64,000 nt of DNA. It comes from Chloroflexi bacterium CFX4. GTDB lineage: Bacteria > Chloroflexota > Anaerolineae > Aggregatilineales > UBA2796. The notes beneath the pieces are model-generated. The model was not told where the DNA came from, did not search any database, and worked only from the letters and a program-made list of their open reading frames with translations. The position numbers were made by a program, and so were the translations under genes. Positions 34,275 to 42,065 of this stretch are shown here, one piece after another; the stretch's first letter is position 1, and the number at the start of each line of letters is the position of its first letter. The stretch spans positions 62,001 through 126,000 of the forward strand of contig QWHC01000011.1 in the NCBI GenBank assembly GCA_021404685.1, read 5' to 3'.

Positions 34275-35245
34275 GGCATCATCTCCAAGACATCCAGCGC
34301 GTAGCGTGCAAAAACAACCATTGCGGCGAAGGCGAAGTTATAGAAAAAGTGCGCCACGATTGCGACAGTGGTATTATAACGCCGCCTTGCCCAGCTAAAA
34401 CCAAGCGAAACAATAAAGATGATACCTAACGCCGGCGTGAAGGCATACTGCACATGGGTGAGCGCAAAGATGCCGCTGGTCAGCCACATGCCAAAAATCG
34501 GTTGCAGCGCGCCGCGAAAGGCAATTTCTTCGCCCACCGCCGCCGTGAACGCCAGCCAAAATGCCACGCTGAGCGTGCTGATGTTCGAGGCGATCAAGCC
34601 GCTGACCTCAGTTTGCTGCTCCACCACTTGCGGCGGCAGCAAAAGCTGCCAAAGCACCGTGAGTCCGTAAACCGTCCAGAACAGGACAAACGCCACACCA
34701 ATGCCCGCGTAGAGTTCGTGCAGCGTTGGCGCACGCAAGGCAAGCCGCTGGAAGACCTCTCTGAGCGAGCGCCGCGTGCCAAAGCCAACGCCCAAAAAGG
34801 CAAACGCTATGAAGATCAGCATTTGGGAAAACAGCGATCCCAGCTCTAGCACGTCGCCCTCAGTTTGAATGTTCTGGCTGAGTGTGCTTAGATCGCCCGC
34901 ATAGGCAAAGGTGAGCAGGCTGTTGATCACCAAATAGATGCAGAAGATGAGCGCCGTCATGTGCAAAGGCGACTCCGGCTTGAAGCCGTCTTTGGGCAGC
35001 CATTGGGCAAGGCGCTGCCGCACGGCGCGCACCAATAAGGCAGTGGCAACGCCGACCAAGCCCAGGTTGAGCGCCAAGAGGGCAATATTCTCGCGCACTT
35101 GTAAGACAGCGGCAAACAAATAGAAGTTGCTGCCAAGCAGCAGCATATAAAGCAGCGGGCGCACAGTCGGGCGCTTTTCAGCAGCGTTGGCAAGCACTAC
35201 AATGGTGCCTAGCACAAATGCGCCCAGTAGGATGGTTTCTAGCAT
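34271..35245 (-). CDS. CPBP-family intramembrane metalloprotease (type II CAAX protease-like)
   Basis: This 324-residue integral membrane protein has about eight hydrophobic segments. The signature motifs lie in the C-terminal half: AAVGEEIAFRGALQPIFG (motif 1, Glu-Glu...Arg), GIFALTHVQYAFTPALG (motif 2 His) and VAIVAHFFYNFAFA (His/Asn). These are the catalytic residues of Rce1-like glutamyl membrane proteases (ABI/CPBP family). It is translationally coupled with the CapA lipoprotein downstream through a 4-bp overlap, so the pair may act together in envelope maturation. The upstream 600 bp hold repeat family A and a promoter for the opposite gene. Confidence 0.88.
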   Translation of the reverse strand: MLETILLGAFVLGTIVVLANAAEKRPTVRPLLYMLLLGSNFYLFAAVLQVRENIALLALNLGLVGVATALLVRAVRQRLAQWLPKDGFKPESPLHMTALIFCIYLVINSLLTFAYAGDLSTLSQNIQTEGDVLELGSLFSQMLIFIAFAFLGVGFGTRRSLREVFQRLALRAPTLHELYAGIGVAFVLFWTVYGLTVLWQLLLPPQVVEQQTEVSGLIASNISTLSVAFWLAFTAAVGEEIAFRGALQPIFGMWLTSGIFALTHVQYAFTPALGIIFIVSLGFSWARRRYNTTVAIVAHFFYNFAFAAMVVFARYALDVLEMMP

Positions 35246-35514
35246 AAAAGCGCCCAGTTCCAGTAGATAGCCGATTTTATTATAGAGACAGATCGTACCT
35301 GAAAAAGGCGCTTTGCGCTAACTTGGGCAGCCTGGCTTGGGTATCAAATTCGCCGCACAGAGTCGCATTGGGATAAACCACTGACCACACGCTAGGCTAT
35401 CACCAGACAATTTACTGCGCCCTAGGAGTTGTAGCAACGGCAAAAACAGGCTATATTTGTCTAGAATTAATGTATGAGGGATCGTTTGAGAGGAAAGCCT
35501 CCTTGAAACCACCG

Positions 35515-35579
35515 CCTATGGCGCGTGTTGGGCGCGCTCCATAGGCAGAAGCGTTTTATCTTACACAAGTTTTGAGAAA
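35515..35579. repeat. Dispersed palindromic repeat, family A copy 2
   Basis: CCTATGG (35515-35521) and CCATAGG (35539-35545) form perfect arms with inner CGCG/CGCG pairs and a small bulge. A tail ending CACAAGTTTTGAGAAAG follows. It matches the copy at 31885-31947 over about 63 bp. The rest of 35246-35689 shows no credible gene. Confidence 0.55.
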
Positions 35580-35689
35580 GCTTCTGGGGGTGAGGCTGTG
35601 CAAAGTCAAATTGAGATAGCCTCGATATTTGAAAACCATTGCGAAGAATTGCATTTCTTTTTATGCTTGAATTGTGCGCGCAGGCTTGC

Positions 35690-35718
35690 TTGACAAGCCC
35701 AAACCGCTGTGCTACAGT
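35690..35718 (+). promoter_or_regulatory. Strong sigma-70-type promoter of the Roadblock/V4R/response-regulator operon
   Basis: A perfect TTGACA (35690-35695) and TACAGT (35713-35718) are separated by 17 bp. Transcription would begin near 35725, leaving a leader of about 120 nt before the start codon at 35845. Confidence 0.7.
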
Positions 35719-35844
35719 AACTTGGCGTCAGATCGTGTGGCAGTGGAAGATGTTGCACCATCCCGCCGACTGAAGCACCGCACGCCAAGGGCGTGGATTG
35801 CCATCCCGCTGGCTAAGGCACTGACAAAAAAAGGGAGATAGGCG

Positions 35845-36216
35845 TTGGCTAAGTCACGAACTGAACAATTAGTGGAGCAATTGCGCGATCTGCAAGCAAG
35901 CTCGCAGGATGTTGAAGCGGCGGCAATCGTCAGCGTGGATGGGCTGAGCATGGCGAGCGTGATGCCGGCGCACTATGAAGAAGATCGCGTCTCGGCGATG
36001 TCTGCGGCTATGCTTTCGCTGGGTGAACGGATCGCCGGCGAACTTGGACGTGGCAATTTGGATACGGTCTACGTCAAAGGGCAGAACGGCTACGTGATCC
36101 TGATGGCAGTCGGTCAAGAAGCGGTGTTGACTGTCCTTGCCCGCGAGCAAGCCAAACTCGGTCTGATCTTCCTAGACATGAGTCGTAAAGTTAAAGAACT
36201 GGCAAAGCTCGTCTAA
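35845..36216 (+). CDS. Roadblock/LC7-domain protein
   Basis: This 123-residue single-domain protein is of the Roadblock/LC7 (MglB-like) fold. AAAIVSVDGLSMASVMPAHY is the conserved first strand pair, and GYVILMAVGQEAVLTVLARE the third. C-terminal helix FLDMSRKVKELAKLV ends the domain. In bacteria such proteins regulate small GTPases of the Ras/MglA type. No GTPase gene is adjacent. The start is TTG at 35845, with GGGAGA seven bases upstream. It is the first gene of a three-gene set with a V4R protein (43 bp downstream) and a response regulator. Confidence 0.85.
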   Translation: MAKSRTEQLVEQLRDLQASSQDVEAAAIVSVDGLSMASVMPAHYEEDRVSAMSAAMLSLGERIAGELGRGNLDTVYVKGQNGYVILMAVGQEAVLTVLAREQAKLGLIFLDMSRKVKELAKLV

Positions 36217-36259
36217 GCGCATTCAAACACCTGCATAATACCATAGCACGGAGGGTTGC

Positions 36260-36895
36260 GTGTCCCAAGTAAAAGAACTCAGCGGCTTGTATTACCCAAA
36301 CAAGATTGCCCGCATCTTCTTGATGGCGATGGAAGATGTGATGGGAAAGAATGGTCTGAACGCCATTCTCAATCTGGCGGGCTTGCAGCAGTTTATTGAT
36401 AATTATCCACCGGATAACCTTGAGCGGCAGTTTGACTTTACGCACTTCACAGCGCTGCAAGTTGCCCTAGAGGATATGTACGGTCCACGTGGTGGGCGTG
36501 GGTTGGCGCTGCGCGCAGGGCGTGCGTGTTTTGCACAAGGCTTGAAAAATTTTGGCGCTTTGGCAGGCGCAGGCGACCTTGCCTTTAAGGTGCTGCCGCT
36601 TAGTGCCAAGCTGCGGATGGGCTTGCCCGCCATGGCAACTATCTTCACCAATTTCAGCGATCAGCTCAGCGTGGTTGAAGAACACGACGACCACTACGCC
36701 TACATCATCAAGCGCTGCCCGCTCTGCTGGGGACGCACTACCGATAAGCCCGTCGGGCATACGGCAGTCGGTCTGCTGCAAGAAGGCTTGCGTTGGGTCA
36801 GCGGTGGGCATGAATTCCGCGTGGTGGAGACCGAGTGCAAGGCAAAGGGCGACGAACACGGCGTATTTGTGGTTTTCAAAGAGCCAATTGGTTGA
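36260..36895 (+). CDS. V4R-domain (4-vinyl reductase-like) sensor protein
   Basis: The 211-residue product has a C-terminal V4R domain, the small-molecule-binding fold seen in 4-vinyl reductases, BchJ and several regulators. The signature Cys residues are visible in IIKRCPLCWGRTTD (Cys-x-x-Cys) and VVETECKAKGDEHGVFVVF (third Cys), suggesting metal or ligand binding. The N-terminal 90 residues carry helical segments (ARIFLMAMEDVMGKNGLNAIL). It starts with GTG and has GGAGGG upstream. It lies between the Roadblock gene and the response regulator and probably supplies the sensing part of this small signalling set. Confidence 0.82.
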   Translation: MSQVKELSGLYYPNKIARIFLMAMEDVMGKNGLNAILNLAGLQQFIDNYPPDNLERQFDFTHFTALQVALEDMYGPRGGRGLALRAGRACFAQGLKNFGALAGAGDLAFKVLPLSAKLRMGLPAMATIFTNFSDQLSVVEEHDDHYAYIIKRCPLCWGRTTDKPVGHTAVGLLQEGLRWVSGGHEFRVVETECKAKGDEHGVFVVFKEPIG

Positions 36896-36939
36896 GTTTC
36901 AGCACACAAGCGCACTAGGGCAGCAGATAGGGGCTAAGC

Positions 36940-37809
36940 GTGTCAGATAAAGCGCGGATCATGATCGTGGAAGATGATCCTGATCTCTCTGAGTTGTTGC
37001 AGAATTTCTTCACCGTACAGGGCTACGAGGTGCTTTCGGCGGCGTGGGGTGAAGAAGGCGTGCGCCTTACGCGGGAACACTCGCCCGATCTGGTCGTCTT
37101 GGATATTCGCCTGCCTGATATTGATGGCTACGAAGTCTGTCGGCGCATTCGCACCAACCGCCGCACGCAAGATATTCCGGTCATCTTCCTGACTGAAAAG
37201 CGTGATCGCGTGGATAAGCTGGCAGGGCTTGAATTAGGCGTGGTGGACTACATCACCAAGCCCTTTGATATTCAAGAGCTGCGCCTGCGCGTGCGAAACG
37301 TGCTGCGCCGCGCTGAACAAGCGCCGCTCACCAACCGCGTGACGAACCTTCCGGAAGGCTCCCTGGTCGAAGAAAAAGTGAACGGCTTGCTGCTTTCGGA
37401 GCAGCCATGGGCGCTTTTGGCGGTGGAAGTGCGCGGCTTGGATGGCTTCCGCGAGACGTATGGCTTTGTGAACGCCGACGATGTGCTGCGCGCCGTCACG
37501 CTTATGATCAACAATGCACTGCGTGAGTCGGGCAGCGATGGCGATTTCGTAGGGCATTTGCAGGAAAATGAGTTCGTTATCCTCACCGATCAGACCAAAA
37601 GCCCAACCCTTCAGCAGCGCATCGAGACGCGCATTCAGCAGTCTATGGAATACTTTTATCCCATGAAAGACCGCGAAAAGATGCACTTGCCCGAAACTAA
37701 AGGACACCTGCGCCTGATCGTGACGCCGCTGAACTCCGCAGAGGCAAACCTGTTCGATTTTGCGGGCTTGCGCGCAGAACTCGATAAGCGCCGCACCGAA
37801 CAAGCCTAA
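36940..37809 (+). CDS. Response regulator with receiver and degenerate GGDEF-like domain
   Basis: The 289-residue protein starts with GTG at 36940. The receiver domain (1-125) has IMIVEDDPDL (acidic pocket), LVVLDIRLPDIDGYE (phospho-acceptor Asp) and TKPFD (Lys). The C-terminal domain shows the nucleotide-cyclase pattern LLAVEVRGLDGFRETYGF...VLRAVTLMI, but the GGDEF signature reads LQENEFVIL, so it cannot be a standard diguanylate cyclase. It may bind c-di-GMP or another partner. It belongs to the operon from 35725, and its kinase is not in the window. Confidence 0.85.
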   Translation: MSDKARIMIVEDDPDLSELLQNFFTVQGYEVLSAAWGEEGVRLTREHSPDLVVLDIRLPDIDGYEVCRRIRTNRRTQDIPVIFLTEKRDRVDKLAGLELGVVDYITKPFDIQELRLRVRNVLRRAEQAPLTNRVTNLPEGSLVEEKVNGLLLSEQPWALLAVEVRGLDGFRETYGFVNADDVLRAVTLMINNALRESGSDGDFVGHLQENEFVILTDQTKSPTLQQRIETRIQQSMEYFYPMKDREKMHLPETKGHLRLIVTPLNSAEANLFDFAGLRAELDKRRTEQA

Positions 37810-37855
37810 ACGCCTCCCGCGCAGCGTTTTATCTCACCCACCGCCATCCCGAAGC

Positions 37856-38212
37856 CTACGAGATGAGACGCTGCGCCAACATCAACATCTCTGCAATCGA
37901 GACCGGCTTCAATAAGAACAGATCAACGCCCATCTGCTCCACGCTATCCTGCATTTGCCGATTAGCCGTCACCACAACCAATTTCATATTGGCAAGCTGC
38001 GGCTGCGTCCGCACATAGCGCACAAGGTCTGTGCCAAGCCGTTCAGGCAAGTTCATATCAATGAAGGCGATGTCCGGGCGGTGATCGGCTAACAGATCAA
38101 TGGCTTCTGCTACCGACCCAGCGACAATCACCTCAAAATCACTGGCTTGCAGCGCATCGCTGAAAAGTAGGCGAATATCCTTGTCGTCCTCAAGCACCAA
38201 GGCAAGTGGCAT
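37856..38212 (-). CDS. Single-domain response regulator (receiver only)
   Basis: This 118-residue CheY-like receiver carries ALVLEDDKDIR (acidic pocket), IAFIDMNLPE (phospho-acceptor Asp), VVVTANRQ (Thr) and LLKPVS (Lys), all the residues needed for phosphotransfer. It has no output domain. It is convergent with the preceding operon, and its partner kinase is not seen. The upstream gap (38213-38473) shows a minus-strand TATAAT but no clear -35 or gene. Confidence 0.88.
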   Translation of the reverse strand: MPLALVLEDDKDIRLLFSDALQASDFEVIVAGSVAEAIDLLADHRPDIAFIDMNLPERLGTDLVRYVRTQPQLANMKLVVVTANRQMQDSVEQMGVDLFLLKPVSIAEMLMLAQRLIS

Positions 38213-38473
38213 GTTGAATCCTGCGCTTTCTGTGTGCAGCTTGCTGTAGGGCGTCCCCAGAAGATCGTTCGTTACGGCTATTATAACGCAGCCTTGCCTT
38301 AAACTGTGCGTACTGGCTTGGTTTGGATCGGGCTAGTTTTTCAGCAGCGTGCGCCAAGTCATGTGCCATTTCAAAATTTGCGTGAAGCGGTAGGGATCAT
38401 GTTGAGCGCTTCACGAACGGTGATTTCGAGAGAACTTGCCTGCCTACCCTTTCTTCGTTTTTGGAAATGCGTC

Positions 38474-38890
38474 CTAGTTGCTCCCGCTAAGGGCATCCCA
38501 CGCGCTGGTATCAAAGCCACGTGCTTGGCAGGCAACTTGCGGCTGATGGACTACCTTTGCCCGATCTGAAAATTCGCGCCACTCCACACGCCCCAGCCCT
38601 AAGAAACTCCAACTCACCATGCCCGTTTGGCAATTCATATAGAGTTCGATCACGCGCCCACGTTTATACATGCCCTCATCCGTCGTAAACATGGCTGTGT
38701 AATCAATGGGTGTGCCTGTCCAATTCTCATAGGGATAGCTGTAGCCGCCGGAGGTCATATCAAACTCGCTGATGTCTACCACCAAGCCGCTCACAATATA
38801 GAAAAGTGCTAACGCACCAAGCACGCTCAGAAAGCCTTGAATGCCGCGCAAAATCGGGTTCCGCTTACGCTGATTGATTGAAGAATTCAT
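38474..38890 (-). CDS. Small membrane protein, function unknown
   Basis: The product has about 138 residues: a basic cytoplasmic start (INQRKRNPILRG), one membrane helix (GFLSVLGALALFYIVSGLVV) and an extracytoplasmic domain with two Cys (LYMNCQTG, VACQARGF). The start is the ATG at 38890, with AAGGTGA five bases upstream; an ATG at 38914 is weaker. No family is recognised. Confidence 0.6.
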   Translation of the reverse strand: MNSSINQRKRNPILRGIQGFLSVLGALALFYIVSGLVVDISEFDMTSGGYSYPYENWTGTPIDYTAMFTTDEGMYKRGRVIELYMNCQTGMVSWSFLGLGRVEWREFSDRAKVVHQPQVACQARGFDTSAWDALSGSN

Positions 38891-39046
38891 GCTCACCTTA
38901 GTCCATAGTTCCAATTATCTCTGTGCCTCTATACGTGCCGTGCGTCAGAAAGTTGTTGCCACGTTGGCAACTGCGCGGCGCATCGCTTTCGCCAATTGTA
39001 TGCTACGATCAGAGGTGAGCATTCAGGGCAAAAAGTGAGGCGAAGT

Positions 39047-40321
39047 ATGACAACTTCAAGTGGTAGCGCCGTGCGGAGTGCGCCAAAACTACGCGCTGCG
39101 CCAAGCGTGAACGCACCCACCTTAGCAACCTTGGCTGAAGGCACGCCGTTGGTCGTGCTTGGGCAGGCGGGCGATTGGGTGCAGGTGCGCGTCGAAGGGC
39201 GCGAAGGCTACCTATTCGCTGATCAGGTACAACAAGCGCCAGCCGTCAGCATCAGCTTGCGACGGTTTGGCAAGGTCAACACACGCGACGGGCTAAATCT
39301 GCGGCGCGGCGCGGATATAGCACAGCCCATTTTACGCATTCTTTCTTTTGAGGCAGAGCTAGAAATTTTAGAAGAGACAGCAAACGGCTGGCTGCGCGTG
39401 CGCGTTGGCGATCTGGAAGGCTTCGTCTCGGCGCAGTTCGTCACCCTTCCGCAGACACCCACCGACGGCACGCCGATCAGCATCAAGCCTTTGGAACAGA
39501 AGCCTGAGGAGGTTATTCGCATTGCTGCCGCCGATCTGATTCCGCCGCTGGTGCGTGGTGTTCATGCCTCAGCCGGCGGCTGGGCGCCCACAGATCGAGA
39601 ATTGGAACTGGTGCGCGCCAACAACATCGGCGCGGTGATGATTGCTGCCTACGAGGCAGGGCAGGCAAGCCATGCTATCAAGCTCTTTCGCGGCATGGGC
39701 GTGCAGCATTTCGTGATTCGGGCAGCCACCCATGCGCCAATCACCGCCAACCCTGCCGATTTCGTGAGCGCAACCTTGCCCATCTTGCGTGAATATCAGC
39801 AGGCGCTGGGCAGCGCGCCGTTCATCATTCAGGTGCATAACGAGCCAAATCTCGTTATTGAAGGGCTAGGGCGCGCTTGGGCGGATGGGCGCGGCTTTGT
39901 GGCGTGGTTCACGGGCGTGCTGAACGCCTACCGAACCGCCTTTCCGACTGCCAAAATCGGCTTCCCGGCACTTTCGCCCGGCATTGATGTGCCGAATACG
40001 CGCCTTGCTGAGCCAACCTTCATGGCGCAAAGCCTAGAGGCAGTGCGTGCCGCCGATTGGTTCGCCATTCACTGCTATTGGCAGCAGCCTGATGGCAGCG
40101 ACCTGATCACGCCAATTGCCCAATGGCGTGCTTGGGCGCAGGGCAAACCGATCATCGGCACAGAGGTTGGTCCAGCGGATCGGACACCGGTCACGGCGAT
40201 GGCGGTGCGGCGCGCCTACGCACGCTTTGCCATGATCGGCATCCCGGCGATGGCGTGGCTATTGCAGGGCGCCGGCGCCTGGCAAAACGCCGACTGGACG
40301 CTGCACGATATTCGCATGTAG
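39047..40321 (+). CDS. Two SH3-like (SH3b) repeats joined to a clan-A-type glycoside hydrolase domain
   Basis: The protein has 424 residues. SH3b repeats occupy about 1-65 (KLRAAPSVNAPTLATLAEG, GDWVQVRVEGREGYLF) and 75-140 (GLNLRRGADIAQPIL, NGWLRVRVGDLEGFVS). They usually bind cell-wall peptides. The rest is a TIM-barrel-like domain with FIIQVHNEPNLVIEG (Asn-Glu-Pro, the acid/base Glu of clan GH-A) and PIIGTEVGPADR (candidate nucleophile Glu). This suggests a wall- or polysaccharide-degrading enzyme. No signal peptide is visible, although the substrate should be outside. The start is the ATG at 39047, with GAGG upstream; the frame back to 38996 adds no signal sequence either. Confidence 0.75.
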   Translation: MTTSSGSAVRSAPKLRAAPSVNAPTLATLAEGTPLVVLGQAGDWVQVRVEGREGYLFADQVQQAPAVSISLRRFGKVNTRDGLNLRRGADIAQPILRILSFEAELEILEETANGWLRVRVGDLEGFVSAQFVTLPQTPTDGTPISIKPLEQKPEEVIRIAAADLIPPLVRGVHASAGGWAPTDRELELVRANNIGAVMIAAYEAGQASHAIKLFRGMGVQHFVIRAATHAPITANPADFVSATLPILREYQQALGSAPFIIQVHNEPNLVIEGLGRAWADGRGFVAWFTGVLNAYRTAFPTAKIGFPALSPGIDVPNTRLAEPTFMAQSLEAVRAADWFAIHCYWQQPDGSDLITPIAQWRAWAQGKPIIGTEVGPADRTPVTAMAVRRAYARFAMIGIPAMAWLLQGAGAWQNADWTLHDIRM

Positions 40322-40324
40322 GGC

Positions 40325-41938
40325 TTAGTGCGTCAGGGCTGCCACGCGCCACAGCCCCTCTGTTGTGCGGAAGGGGACAAGGCGCGTGTGCGTGCCATAG
40401 GCGCTGAACCAACGCTGCACGAAGCCCCAGCCGTGCCATGCCGAAACAGCCACGCGATAGCGGGCTTGGTGCGGCAGTGCCTCAAAATCACGCTCGATGG
40501 CGATTAGCTCAGGGTTGCCATCGCCATCCAGATCGGCAATTGCCAGCGCTTCTAGCCAGCGGCGCGGATCAGAGCCGCCCCACACAATCTGATACTGCCC
40601 GCCGCGGTAGCCAAGCAGGTGTGGGTGCGTGGTGATGGGTGCGTTGAGCGCGTCCTGCTTCCAAAACAGGAGCGCGACTTCCTCGCGCCCGTCCCAATTT
40701 GGATCGCCTAAGGCGGCATCGGCTACCCACCACTGATCATAGCTCTGCCACACCAACTGCTCACCCTTATAGACGCGCAGCACACCGTCGGCGATCTCCA
40801 CACGCTCAGGGTCGCCATCGCCGCGCAGATCAACCCTGCCGACGAGTCGCGGTGTGCGGTCTTCGCGGCAGGGCGCGCTGGGCAGCGACCCTGCCGCGAA
40901 CGGGAAAACTTGCAGCGCACCATCCGAGAGGCTGTAGGCGGCGGCGGGCGTTTCTGCCAGCAGCACCTTGCCGCGCAAGCTGAGCGCACTGCGGGCAGGA
41001 TCGTACCATGTGGGCTGCACAGCAGCATCCACGCCCAGTGCGCGCACCTCTGCCAGCCCGTCACGGTCAACCGTCACCCACAACGCCAGCCCTGCCCGCC
41101 GCTCCTGATCAAAGAGGAAGTTGCCTAAGCTATAAGCGATCAGCCCATCCTGATAAACCTCATACTGCCCCACCACATGCGAATGATGCCCAACCACCAA
41201 CGCCGCGCCGTTCTCCACAGCGGCACGCGCTAAGGCAGCCTGCCATGCGGCGTGGCATAGGTCATATTCCGCGCCCCAGTGCAGCAGCACAATGACCACA
41301 TCTGCATCGGCACGCGCCGCACGGACTGCCGCCGTCAGGCGCGGCTGATCAGCAGGCGATAGCCAATTGCGGCGCGCATCAGGTGCATCAGGCGGATCAG
41401 GCACAAGGGTGAAGGCAAGCCATGCAAGGCGCACACCGCGCACTTCCACAATGTATTCGCTATCCGCCACGCCAAACTCATTTATGCCTGCTGCGTTCAG
41501 GTGCGCTTGTGTAGCTGCCAAGCCTTCCGCGCCATAATCATAGCTGTGATTGTTGGCAAGGCTGAAGGCGTCAAAGCCCGCCGCTGCCAATTGTGCGGCT
41601 GCTTCAGGCACGGCGCGCAAACGGTAAGCGCCTTCGCGGCGTTCGCCCACGCCATCCGCCGCGATGACGCCTTCGTAGTTGCCCACCGCATAATCCGCCG
41701 CTTGAATCAGCGGCGCAACCTGTTGCAATGGCGCTTGTGCGCCGTTGCGTTCGGCAAAGGCTGCCACGCCACGCGCAAAAGAGACATCACCGACGAGCAG
41801 CAAGCGGGCGGAATCACGGGCGGCGGGCGTTGAGCGGGCAAAGATCAGCGGGTAGTGGGTGGGCGCAGCAAGGGCAGCGCTTGGCTGCGCGCTGGCGAAT
41901 AAGGCACATATACAGGCAAGAAAAACGAACAGACGCAT
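40325..41938 (-). CDS. Secreted CapA-family protein with C-terminal FG-GAP-like repeats
   Basis: The 537-residue protein has a signal peptide at residues 1-24 (LFVFLACICALFASAQPSAA). The CapA/PGA_cap domain shows RLLLVGDVSFARGV (metal-binding Asp), FDAFSLANNHSYDYG (Asn-His), VVIVLLHWGAEYDLCH, GAALVVGHHSHVVGQ (His pair) and IAYSLGNFLFDQE. The C-terminal 150 residues contain VDLRGDGDPERVEIADG and IADLDGDGNPELIAIE, FG-GAP/VCBS-type calcium-binding repeats that form beta-propeller blades. It is related in its core to the CapA lipoprotein at 32451-34274. It is convergent with the SH3b hydrolase, three bases apart, and probably acts at the cell surface. Confidence 0.85.
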   Translation of the reverse strand: MRLFVFLACICALFASAQPSAALAAPTHYPLIFARSTPAARDSARLLLVGDVSFARGVAAFAERNGAQAPLQQVAPLIQAADYAVGNYEGVIAADGVGERREGAYRLRAVPEAAAQLAAAGFDAFSLANNHSYDYGAEGLAATQAHLNAAGINEFGVADSEYIVEVRGVRLAWLAFTLVPDPPDAPDARRNWLSPADQPRLTAAVRAARADADVVIVLLHWGAEYDLCHAAWQAALARAAVENGAALVVGHHSHVVGQYEVYQDGLIAYSLGNFLFDQERRAGLALWVTVDRDGLAEVRALGVDAAVQPTWYDPARSALSLRGKVLLAETPAAAYSLSDGALQVFPFAAGSLPSAPCREDRTPRLVGRVDLRGDGDPERVEIADGVLRVYKGEQLVWQSYDQWWVADAALGDPNWDGREEVALLFWKQDALNAPITTHPHLLGYRGGQYQIVWGGSDPRRWLEALAIADLDGDGNPELIAIERDFEALPHQARYRVAVSAWHGWGFVQRWFSAYGTHTRLVPFRTTEGLWRVAALTH

Positions 41939-42065
41939 GGCTATTTATTCCTCGCTTAGGTTCGGCTGCATTGTACCGCGCCTGCGTCACACTGCACCTT
42001 AAAATGCGGTATACTCGGTAGGCAATAAGCGCACGGTGTATCAGCGCTTTTTGGAGAGATGAGCT

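Noticed and set aside
35738..35841. Small 34-codon plus-strand frame starting with GTG between the promoter and the Roadblock gene
   Set aside because: Open and ending just before the Roadblock start, but with no ribosome-binding site and no recognisable peptide; may be simple leader RNA.
37234..37803. 189-codon minus-strand frame opposite the response regulator
   Set aside because: Antisense shadow of a gene with clear receiver motifs; no start signal and no domain pattern.
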